A stretch of 64,000 bases of DNA from Beta vulgaris subsp. vulgaris (Eukaryota > Streptophyta > Magnoliopsida > Caryophyllales > Amaranthaceae): NCBI RefSeq assembly GCF_026745355.1, contig NC_079210.1:15004842-15068841 (forward strand), in the 5' to 3' direction. This document shows, one piece after another, positions 1 through 8,298 of this stretch. Numbering within the stretch: position 1 is the first letter of the stretch; the number at the start of each line of letters is the position of its first letter. Under the pieces are notes generated by a model. The model was given only the letters and a program-made list of their open reading frames with translations, made no database searches and was not told the origin of the DNA. Made by a program: the position numbers and the translations under genes.

Positions 1-130
1 GTTACTTATGAACACTTTTCTTATGCGGAGACTCTACTTCTTTTGCACTAACATGTGCAAATTGCCCAACATAGGCATACATATACATGAAAATTCATAA
101 AAATAGACAAAAAGCGCGAAATTTATCGCA
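1..130 (-). other. Sequence beyond the polypurine tract; expected 3' LTR start, not confirmed
   Basis: This stretch should be the first bases of the 3' LTR of the minus-strand element. Directly after the polypurine tract the minus strand reads TGCGATAAATTTCGCGC. The 5' LTR at 8660 begins TGTAATCCCCC instead, and I find no stretch of the 5' LTR that resembles these 130 bases. No other feature is visible. Confidence 0.4.
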
Positions 131-143
131 TTCTACCCCCCTT
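131..143 (-). promoter_or_regulatory. Polypurine tract (plus-strand DNA primer of the retroelement)
   Basis: The minus strand reads AAGGGGGGTAGAA and overlaps the stop codon of the chromodomain frame (142-144). In Ty3/gypsy elements a purine-rich tract immediately precedes the 3' LTR and primes plus-strand synthesis. Composition and position fit. Confidence 0.7.
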
Positions 144-408
144 AAAGAAAACGAGTTACGCCCTCGTAACTCACCTCAAGGAATAGGTCTGGATACTTTT
201 TCTTCATATCCTCTTCGGCTTCCCACGTTGCCTCTTCTGACTCGTGGTTAGACCAAAGAACTTTGACAATATGAACATCCTTGTTACGCGTACTACGCAC
301 TTTCCTGTCGAGAATCTTGACAGGTCTTTCCTCATAAGTGAGGCTACTATCTATCTGAACTCGTTCAGGCTCTAACACATGGCGCTCATCAGGGATATAG
401 CGCTTCAA
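142..408 (-). pseudogene. Integrase C-terminal chromodomain-like segment
   Basis: This is the last segment of the polyprotein, about 88 codons. It starts in the conserved stretch KRYIPDERHVLEP, which in intact relatives follows the HDVFH-type motif of integrase without a break. It continues through PVKILDRKVRSTRNKDVHIV and KVLWSNHESEEATWEAEEDM, which is the plant chromovirus chromodomain pattern. In this family the domain is thought to guide integration to heterochromatin, which agrees with insertion into a satellite array. A frameshift near 405-415 separates it from the preceding integrase segment, which ends HDVFIYPN in another frame. Confidence 0.88.
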
Positions 409-928
409 TTGGGATATATGAAAACATCATGCATCTTTTCAAACTCCATTGGCAATGCCAATCTATAAGCTACTTTCCCAATGCGCTCCAAAATCTCATA
501 TGGGCCTACATATTTAGCACTCAGCTTGCCCTTTTTCCCAAATCTCATAACGCCTTTGGTGGGTGATACTTTCAGGAATACTTTATCACCTACAGCGAAC
601 TCATCTTCGCGCCGTTTTAAGTCTGCATAACTCTTCTGCCTATCTTGCGCAGCTTGAATTCGAGCCTGAATCAATCTAACGTTCTTGACGGTCTCCTCAA
701 TGAATTCGTCCCCAAAACTACATTCTCACTATAGTCATTCCAGCAAATGGGACTTCTACACTTCCGTCCATATAACGCCTCAAAAGGTGCCATCTTTATA
801 CTCGCATGGTAACTATTATTGTAAGAGAACTCAATAAATCTAATTGGTCCTCCCAACTTCCTTGAAAATCTATAGCACAAGCTCGCAACATTCTTCCATA
901 GTTTGGTTAGTCCTCTCAGTCTGACCAT
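405..928 (-). pseudogene. Integrase C-terminal half (after the catalytic core)
   Basis: Two overlapping frames carry the region after the catalytic core. Codons in 671-928 give FIEFSYNNSYHASIKMAPFE and ALYGRKCRSPICW, the usual plant Ty3/gypsy stretch after the DDE core. Codons in 405-674 give RQKSYADLKRREDEFAVGDK, then VFLKVSPTKGVMRFGKKGKL and KYVGPYEILERIGKVAYRLA, the GPF/Y-type module. Frameshifts near 672 and near 870-928 interrupt it. The role in intact relatives is DNA binding and multimerisation of integrase. Confidence 0.88.
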
Positions 929-1211
929 CGGTCGCAGGGTGAAAGGCGGTACTCATCTTTAATGTTGTCCCAAGGTTTGATTGGACCTTTTTCCAAAACT
1001 TCGATAGAAATCTAGAGTCACGGTCCGAAATAATGTCCTTTGGAACTCCGTGCAATCTCACTACATGCTTGATATAGGTTGTAGCGAGTTGCTTCTTCTT
1101 CCATGTCTCCTTAATAGGTATGAAAACAGCGGACTTGGTCAGTCTATCCACTATAACCCAAATGGTATCATTTCCACTCCTCGACTTGGGTAAGGCAGTC
1201 ACAAAGTCCAT
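870..1211 (-). pseudogene. Integrase catalytic core (DD35E)
   Basis: One open frame holds the rve core. The first Asp is in VIVDRLTKSAVFIP (codon 1148-1146), the second in KDIISDRDSRFLSKFW (1025-1023) and the Glu in TDGQTERTNQTMEE (917-915). The gap between the second Asp and the Glu is 35 residues, the canonical DD35E spacing, so the catalytic triad is intact even though the flanking modules are in other frames. The enzyme inserts the cDNA copy into host DNA. Confidence 0.92.
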
Positions 1212-1284
1212 AGAAATCGAATCCCACTTCCATCCAGGAACCTCTAGTGGTTGGACTTCCCCATGGGCCTCTTATGGTCTATCT

Positions 1285-1535
1285 TCACTTTCTGACAGGT
1301 TAGACACTTAGACACATACTCGCTACCTCTCGTTCATGTTCGGCCACCAATATATCACCTTAAGATCCTTATACAGCTTGTCACCCCCAGGGTGCACAGA
1401 ATACGGAGTATTATGCCCCTCATCCATAAGACGTCTTTTTAGGTCGTTACACTTTTGTGGTACACACCACCTTCCTTTAAACCTTAGACTCCCATCATCA
1501 TGAATCTTGAAGTCTACTTCCTTACCTTGCTTCAT
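1285..1535 (-). pseudogene. Integrase N-terminal HHCC zinc-binding region
   Basis: The frame 1323-1535 contains GRWCVPQKCNDLKRRLMDEG followed by HNTPYSVHPGGDKLY, which provides the two His residues of the integrase zinc finger, then DLKVIYWWPNM. The expected Cys pair (KCLTCQKVK) is readable just downstream at about 1285-1310 but in a different frame, so a break lies close to 1320. Confidence 0.85.
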
Positions 1536-1659
1536 TTTCTCTTTATCTTATCTAGATGCTCATCCCCGACTTGACCCTCAATGATCTCATCGAAAACTGA
1601 CACTCCCAAAGAAAGGTTATTAAGTCTAGCCTTGCTTTCCCCAGGATTTAAAATTTCTA

Positions 1660-2196
1660 GGTTCAACCTTTGCATATCTCTAACAACTCCTCAGGGACTA
1701 TCAAAGCACTCAAGCTATGACTCGATTTCCGACTCAAGGCGTCAGCAACCACATTTGCTTTCCCCTCATGATACTGGATGTCTAGATCGTAATCCTTAAT
1801 CAACTCTAGCCATCTCTTTGTCTCATATTCAAGTCTTTTTGGGTAAAATGTATATTCAAGCTCTTATGGTCTGTAATATCTTGCAAGTTGCCCCATAAAG
1901 ATAATGTCTCCAAATCTTCAATGCAAACACTATGGCAGCTAACTCTAGATCATGGGTAGGGTAATTAGCCTCATAAGGTTTCAGTTGACGCGATGCATAA
2001 GCTATTACCTTACCATTCTGTTGCAAACACAACCCAAACCATTCTTCGAAGCATCACTATAGACCTCAAATCCCTCATTTCCATCAGGTAGGGTTAAGAC
2101 AGGTGCAGTGGTTAAACGATCCTTCAAGATCTGGAAAGCTTCCTCACACTTCTCATTCCACTCAAACTTGGACTCCTTTTTCATCAGATTAGTCAT
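1660..2196 (-). pseudogene. RNase H domain, frame-broken
   Basis: From the minus strand, 2005-2196 reads KFEWNEKCEEAFQILKDRLT, then TAPVLTLPDG and [15 protein letters not shown]. This is the connection region and the start of RNase H, with the catalytic Asp in YSDAS. The rest is in other frames: [20 protein letters not shown] and [17 protein letters not shown] near 1880-2000, and YHEGKANVVADALSRKS near 1720-1790. These are standard Ty3/gypsy RNase H motifs. At least two frame changes occur. Confidence 0.88.
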
Positions 2197-2244
2197 AGGT
2201 CTTCTATTTCGAGAAATCTCTCACAAATCTCCTATAATAGCCAG

Positions 2245-3003
2245 CTAAACCCAAGAAACTCCTAATGCAGTCACACTCTTTGGAGTTGGCCACTCACTCA
2301 CAGCTTGAATCTTAGCAGGATCTACAGAGACTCCTTCCTTAGACACAAAATGACCCAAGAATGCTACTTTCTCCAAACGAAACTCACACTTAGAGAACTT
2401 GGCATATAGTTGGTTCTTCCTCAAGGTTTCCAAAATAACCCTCAAATGTTCATCATGTTCGGTTTCATTCCTCGAATAAATCAAAATGTCATCAATGAAA
2501 ACCACTACGAACTTATCTAAAAACTCATGAAAGATTCTATTCATAAATCCATAAATATAGCAGGAGCATTGTTAACCCAAATGGCATTACAGTGAACTCG
2601 TAGTGACCATAACGCGTTCTAAAGGCAGTCTTAGGTACATCCTTATCAGCTACCCTCAATTGATGATATCCTGAACGTAAGTCAATCTTCGAGAACACAC
2701 TAGCTCCTTCAATTGATCGAATAGGTCATCTATTCTAGGCAAAGGGTACTTGTTTTTATGGTAACATTATTCAACTCCCTATAGTCTTACATAACTCATA
2801 CTCCCATCCTTTTTCTTCACGAACAAAACAGGAGCTCCCCAAGGCGATGCACTAGGTCTGATATAACCCTTATCCAAAAGTTCTTGCAATTGCGTCTTTA
2901 ACTCACTCATCTCAGGAGGTGCCATTCTATAAGGTGCCTTAGATATAGGTGCAGTTCCAGGAACTAAGTCTATGGTAAACTCAACAGCTCTTGCAGGCGG
3001 CAT
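2245..3003 (-). pseudogene. Reverse transcriptase domain, frame-broken
   Basis: The N-terminal part (2779-3003) reads [40 protein letters not shown] and [16 protein letters not shown], the entry region of plant Ty3/gypsy RT. The C-terminal part (2245-2544) reads [20 protein letters not shown], with the active-site Asp pair of FIDD near 2488-2493, then YAKFSKCEF and [17 protein letters not shown]. The 2545-2778 stretch holds the middle of RT in other frames. The catalytic Asp pair remains; the broken frames make it non-functional as written. Confidence 0.93.
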
Positions 3004-3153
3004 CCTGAAATTTCACTCGGAAATACGTCCATAAACTCATTCACTATTGGAACATCCTCAAGTTTAACTCGACTTCTTTACTCACATCTTGCACGCTACA
3101 GAAAAACAGCTCACACCCCTTTCTCATCAACTTCTGCACTTGCAGAGCAGAGA

Positions 3154-3585
3154 TCACCCAAAGTTTTTAGGTTTCCCAAATCGTCTATATGAGGTAAATT
3201 TTCCCGAAGGGTTTCTCAACACTACTTTCTGGACTTCACAATCGATCCTGGCCTTGTAATGACTCAACCAGTTCATCCCAAGAATCACATCTAAATCTCC
3301 TAAGTTAAACTCGATAAACTCGGATGGAAAGACACTCCCTCCTATCTTCAAAGGTAAGTTCTTAAACAACTTAGTACACTTAACGACTTCCCCAGTAGGA
3401 ATACTAACAGACAAGTCAATTGACTCATACTCCACCAATCCCAGACTCTTTAAAACAGAAGGCGAAATAAAAGAATAAGTAGCCCCCGAATCGAATAACG
3501 TTTTAACGAAAACTGAGTTGATAGAGAAATTACCAGTTACCACATCCGCAGATCTCTCTGCCTCGTTATGACTCATCACGAACAC
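3154..3585 (-). pseudogene. Aspartic protease of the retrotransposon
   Basis: A 143-codon open frame encodes a retropepsin-like domain. The catalytic motif LFDSGATYSFISPSVLKSLG has its Asp codon at 3492-3490, followed by LKIGGSVFPSEFIEFNLGDL and DVILGMNWLSHYKARIDC, the typical C-terminal motif of plant Ty3/gypsy protease. It would process the gag-pol polyprotein. It is one of the longest intact modules of the element; the joins to gag upstream and RT downstream (3004-3153) are out of frame. Confidence 0.92.
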
Positions 3586-4593
3586 TTTTCCTGCAGGTTT
3601 GTTCTGGGTAGGATTATCATTGTAGTAGGCCTACTATGGTTCCCTTGGTTATTCTGACCTCCAGGCTTAGGACCCTGGTTCCCTATTTGATTAGACCCTG
3701 GTCTAGCCTGATTACCTTTCCCTGATCTTCAGATCCTTTCCGTGCTTGACGTAGCACTCAAACTCTCTTGACCCTTCTTCTGGAGTAATGACAGTCACTA
3801 GTCTCCCTTACAGTCCTTCCCAGGATGGTTTTGTTGCACTTGCAATGTAGCCCTTCAGGTCTACCCTGACTACGGTTTCCTGGTTGTTCTTCCTTGAAAT
3901 TCCCATTCCCATTCCGGTTTTTCTTAAAGTTCTTTGGTTTCCCCAGTACTAACCTCCTTTCTCTTTTCACCAACTATTCCAGCCTTCTTATCCCTTCTCG
4001 ATTGCAACCCATAAATATGAGAAGCTCTCCCATACACTACATCTAAGATGTAAAGGTTCACCCCCTAACCCAGCTGGATCTCATCAGTCAACCCTGTTCG
4101 AACCTCTGAGCCTTAAGTCCTCAGTAGCTACCACCTCAGGTGCAAACCTAGACAAGGTTATGAACTTACTTAATATTCAGAGATAGTCATACTCCATCTA
4201 AGGTTATATGAACTCTTGGGCTTTCTGCTTTCTCATGAAGGCAGGGTAAAACTTTCCTCTCAGCACAATCACAAAGGCTTCCCAATTGAATCCCTCAGCA
4301 GCACTCAATCTAGCCCCATTTTCTCTCCACCACAAATCAGCCTCATCCTTTAGGTATAAAACAGTCTGTCCTACTCTCATATTAGCAGGGCAATTTCTAC
4401 CTCAAACAACTTTTCAAATTCCCTAATCCAGTTTTCTAGGAAAGTAGGGTCAGCTTGTCCCTTAAAGTAAGGTGGTTTCACTTTGGACAGTCTTTCAAAC
4501 ATCTCTCAGCAGTCTCTGGACGTTCAACCTTGTCCTGATTCAGTTTCTCCGCCAAGAGGCGAATAGCATCAGCTATTCAGTGTTGTTAGCCAT
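3586..4593 (-). pseudogene. gag (capsid and nucleocapsid), frame-broken
   Basis: A minus-strand ATG at 4593-4591 (MANNTE) is closed by a stop after six codons. Nearby frames then give ADAIRLLAEKLNQDKVERPE, followed by VKPPYFKGQADPTFLENWI and LKDEADLWWRENGARLSA up to LRGKFYPAFMRKQKAQEF. This matches the plant retrotransposon gag domain. The nucleocapsid part (3758-3973) is basic, with FKKNRNGNGNF and a decayed CCHC knuckle around CKCNKTILGRTV. A Gly/Asn/Gln-rich linker at 3600-3750 (roughly GNQARPGSNQIGNQGPKPGG) leads to protease. The middle, 3974-4190, is degraded and readable only in pieces. Confidence 0.85.
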
Positions 4594-5072
4594 TCTACTT
4601 CGGGACCTGAAAGTAATATAACTCTACTCAGGTTCCAGAAAACTATATAGCATCTAAGCAAGACAATACTTGATTTGATCACTAAAGATCGCATCAACAT
4701 ACAATTTCACTAAGTTTCAACATGGAATGTTCACTAATTATTCATATAGTTGTTCACGTAAATAAATTCATAGTCACATGAATTTAAGCAAAAAAAATTG
4801 TAATCACATGAATGAAATAATAAAAAAAATATTCCCATTACGTGTCCAAAATAAATTCTACTCCTTGAATAAACAAACTAAATTTTATTCTTCCATAGAA
4901 GGGAAAAGAAAAATGTGAAATAAAATAACACACTAGTATATATATATTTCCTAAAATGCTAATCCTATAAAACACTTTGTCTTGTTGGCACATACCCAAC
5001 ATTATTCTTATAACTAAAACCTTATGTACGTCTATATATATATAAATAAAAAAAATATCTATATATTATAAA
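4594..5072 (-). other. Spacer between the upstream ORF and gag, with a candidate 3' splice site
   Basis: No ORF is supported here. It is very AT-rich, with short TA runs near 4933-4948 and 5031-5065. On the minus strand a pyrimidine-rich TTACTTTCAG ends at 4607, about 13 bases before the gag ATG, and looks like a splice acceptor. A similar arrangement precedes gag in the second retroelement at the right end of the window. Use of the site is unproven. Confidence 0.4.
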
Positions 5073-5464
5073 CTATGGCACTACACTGCCATCCTTATCC
5101 TTATCTTCCTTATATTGTTGAGGTACAAAGTCTTCATCACTAACTTCGTCCTCTTCGTCAGTCTCATAGTAGTCAACGAATTTTCTCTTGATCTTAGACT
5201 GCCTAGTAGGTATGGTGTCCAAGTCTTCCTCAGGTTCAGATTCCACCCTCATACATGCATCATATATGTCTTCCCTGGTAGTACCTCTAGCATGATCCAT
5301 TTCTATGATGACTTCATCATCCCTAGCATAATGTCTTCTCAAGATGCGACGCATTATCCAATGCAGTTCTTCATATTCCCTATGGTCAATGGGTGGATGA
5401 TGGTCGTCGTCTTCATCGTCAGTCAGGACGATAGGGTTAAATAGTTTCCTAAATTTGCAGCCAT
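5073..5464 (-). pseudogene. Acidic ORF upstream of gag (unknown function)
   Basis: The frame 5073-5354 begins MRRILRRHYARDDEVIIEMD and ends in a strongly acidic tail containing DEEDEVSDEDFVPQQY. The same frame stays open upstream to about 5440 with another acidic run (TDDEDDDHHPP). A likely original start is MAANLGNYL at 5464-5462, one frame away, giving about 130 residues in total. I do not recognise the protein. It lies in the leader between LTR and gag, on the same strand, where most chromoviruses carry no coding sequence. The second element has an ORF at the same place ending with a similar SDPDYIP motif, which argues that it is a genuine retroelement gene and not chance. Confidence 0.6.
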
Positions 5465-6160
5465 AATAGTAGAGCTACATCACAATAACCAAAAGGTTTA
5501 GCACTCTTCCTTAACGTGTTCCCACCAAGAATCAAAGGGTAAAAAAACAAAGGCATGTAAATATAACACCTTAAAGGCAAAAGGATATAACAATTAGCAG
5601 GAAGAAAACATTCATGCATCGTTATAGGGAAGAAAAATAATAATGCACTTATTTGCAGGGAAGAAAATATATGATGATGCTGAACTAATTTTTCAATGCA
5701 GGCATATAATATTTCTATCCTATATGCCCTTCTATACTACCCATTCTCACAATGTCATGCTATAAACTTTAAAGGCATGAAAAATAATGCAGACACTTGT
5801 TATAAATAACATTACTTTTGTCCAAATAAATTTTCAAAAAAAAAATTTCGAACTTGAAGACATCGAAATTTTTTTTTTTTATTCGGACTTAAAAAAAATT
5901 TCCGAAAAGACGACAAAAATTTCGAACTCCTAATTTCGGAAACGCAATTTTCAACCAAATTTCCGAAAAATTTCGGTTTTCTAAAAAAAATTTTTTTTTT
6001 TTTTTTTTGATCCTCAAATATTTTGTTTCGCTTTTCGAAATGGAAACGTAGGAGCATACTAAGGTTTCCTTCAAATAACCAATAAGCTAGGTACTTAAGA
6101 AGCTAAAGTCACTTAATAAGCTAGTTAGTTAGGCGCCTATAAGTCTTAAACTAACCTAAA
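5465..6160 (-). other. Untranslated leader of the retroelement; homopolymer-rich
   Basis: The stretch lies between the PBS and the acidic ORF. It holds long A or T runs at about 5838-5848, 5869-5880, 5890-5898 and 5982-6008. Two overlapping Lys/Phe-rich frames here (5812-6074) come from these homopolymers and are not credible genes. Nothing else is recognisable. Confidence 0.6.
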
Positions 6161-6172
6161 GCTCTGATACCA
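6161..6172 (-). promoter_or_regulatory. Primer binding site, tRNA-Met type
   Basis: The minus strand reads TGGTATCAGAGC, the standard plant PBS complementary to the 3' end of initiator tRNA-Met. It lies three bases inside the LTR end at 6176, the expected spacing. Confidence 0.93.
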
Positions 6173-8105
6173 CTTTGTAACACCCCGATAATTCTCTCTT
6201 TCTAGAAAATACTTTTAAAACAAATCTAGAGAATTACCCAGGCATTCTCGCCCGTGTGATAACGTTTCGGTTTACTCAGAATTTTGCAGCGGAAAACTTA
6301 TTAAACAAAAATCAACTTTATTAAACTTATGAAACCGAATGACAATGTCAATTAACACACCAACTAAATAAACCTCAAACTTGAATGAAGATGTTCCTAC
6401 GAAAACAACTTAAATAATACTAATGTCACAAAAGCCTCTCCATTCCAGATTCCCCAATGGTATGATCTTCGAACCTGTAATGTCAATGCTTTCTTGACTC
6501 TGCTCCCCCGAAGGATCACCACAGGATCAATAGGCAAAGCCATGATCACAAACACAGACAAGCACGTAATCAGCAAAGCTGAGTACTACATATCAGACAA
6601 AATAATCCTAAACATGATACTACAAACATAACTTGCAGGAATAAATAATAACATAAGTAAACAATACTCTAGACAACTTTTACTGAACTAAACTTAAACT
6701 TTTTATTACTTTAATGGAATAGTTATTGGACGAGTTGTCCTGCCATAAAATGAAATGGGGCGCGACTCCGCATTTCAGAGTGACCTGCGATATCGAGGAA
6801 CCTTTGAATAAAAAGGATGGTGATCAACCCATCCTAGAAAAGCTATGGCACGCTCACCATAACCCCAACCCTTATGTCCAACTCTAGACGTGCACTAGTC
6901 TAAAGTCTATAACTTATTCTCGTTTCACTTTACGTTGCATTCATTTTAATACTTGTGTTGACACCACAACAACCAAATAATACACAATTCACAATCACAT
7001 AATCATAACAAAATTCTTTTTATCTTTAGATTAACAAGTGTTCACAACTTATCAATCAAGACTCCTTTTATTTCTTTTTATCCTTTGTTGAACCCAGCCA
7101 ACAGAAATCCGTACCTTTACATAGGTATATAACCATACTTACCAAATAAGATCCACGGTTCTTATAAGATAAATAATAATCTCCAAGAATCTATGTAACA
7201 CATGATTCCAACTTACTTAAATTAATCCACTTACGAATTAATACCAAACTGAACTTATTGCTTGCATCAAACTTCCATACAAACAAGTCATACTCATACA
7301 TATTCTCATTTACATGTAGCACACAGGCAAGTAACATGTAAAGAATTATAGTAAATCATATATATGACAACAAGGTCCTATACATGATACTAATAATAAA
7401 AATCATCCCTAAGGCATGTTCTAAACCATTTAGCACGTAGACTATGTACGTACCTTGTATAAACGCAACGGTAGGCCACTTTATGCTCTAAAAGTCCCTA
7501 CAGTGAATTCTCCGCCTAGAACAACAAATAATCAAGTAAATACTTGAATAAAAAAATACAGCAACTTTAAAACGTCCCAAACCCTTTTAAACTTCTTTAA
7601 AAATCGTTTTTATAATTTAAACTCTCTATTATTTTTAATCCCTAGTATAGATCAACTATTCTAGTGATTAAAAACCATTAAAAACCTTAAAATATTAACT
7701 TTCTGAATTTCCAGCATCTATAAAATTTTCTAAACCTTCTGAAAATATTTTAAATGCATATAAAAATCGTATTCCAATCAAAATTCATATTCATACTTTA
7801 AATATACGATTTCTAGTGATTTAAAACCCTAAAAATCACATCTTTCATGATTAAAACTAAAAATAATAAATCTGAAAATTTTCTTTTATACATATGATCC
7901 GAAAATATATATTTTCATAATAAAAATAATAACTCAAATCGTAATCATGCAAATATAATAAAATAACAATAAAAATTAGAACTTTAATGGAATCTTAAAA
8001 GGAAGTAAAGAAAACAACCAATAAGAGGAGGAAGAGGCGCCGCGGCTGTGACAGCAGCAAGGACCGGCGGAATCGCAAGTTTTTCGGCTTCAAGAAAAGT
8101 TTGTG

Positions 8106-8130
8106 ACGTTTCTTGTTCAACAAGAAACGT
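8106..8130. repeat. Perfect 12-bp inverted repeat inside the LTR
   Basis: ACGTTTCTTGTT is followed by one C and then AACAAGAAACGT. All 12 pairs match. On the minus strand the site lies about 150 bases downstream of the TATA-like box, so it would be in the transcript leader. It could form a hairpin or a self-complementary dimer contact, or be a dyad protein-binding site. No function is shown. Confidence 0.8.
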
Positions 8131-8288
8131 TACTTAGCGAAGAAGAAACGATTTTTGAGAGAAAAATGAAAGTCACGCTCAAGAGGAAGAGAGAGAGAAA
8201 ATGTCGAGTGAGAGAGGGAGAGCTCGAAATCACGTGCAAGGGAGGAGAGAGAAAATAAAGTGTAGGGCAAAATATTTGGGTTTTAGGA

Positions 8289-8298
8289 TATTTAAATA
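8289..8298 (-). promoter_or_regulatory. TATA-like promoter element of the LTR
   Basis: TATTTAAATA (self-complementary) is followed on the minus strand by a CT-rich stretch typical of plant transcript leaders. Position inside the LTR and the downstream pyrimidine bias support an LTR promoter. Inference from sequence only. Confidence 0.5.

Noticed and set aside
142..3585. Pararetrovirus or endogenous virus instead of a retrotransposon
   Set aside because: An integrase with DD35E core, a chromodomain, LTRs and a PBS adjacent to the LTR are all present; no movement protein or coat region. This is a Ty3/gypsy element.
5115..5444. Plus-strand 109-codon frame with hydrophobic stretches
   Set aside because: It is antisense to the acidic ORF upstream of gag; hydrophobicity follows from the complement of acidic codons.
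5812..6074. Lys/Phe-rich frames in the retroelement leader
   Set aside because: They arise from long A/T runs and have no start context or similarity.
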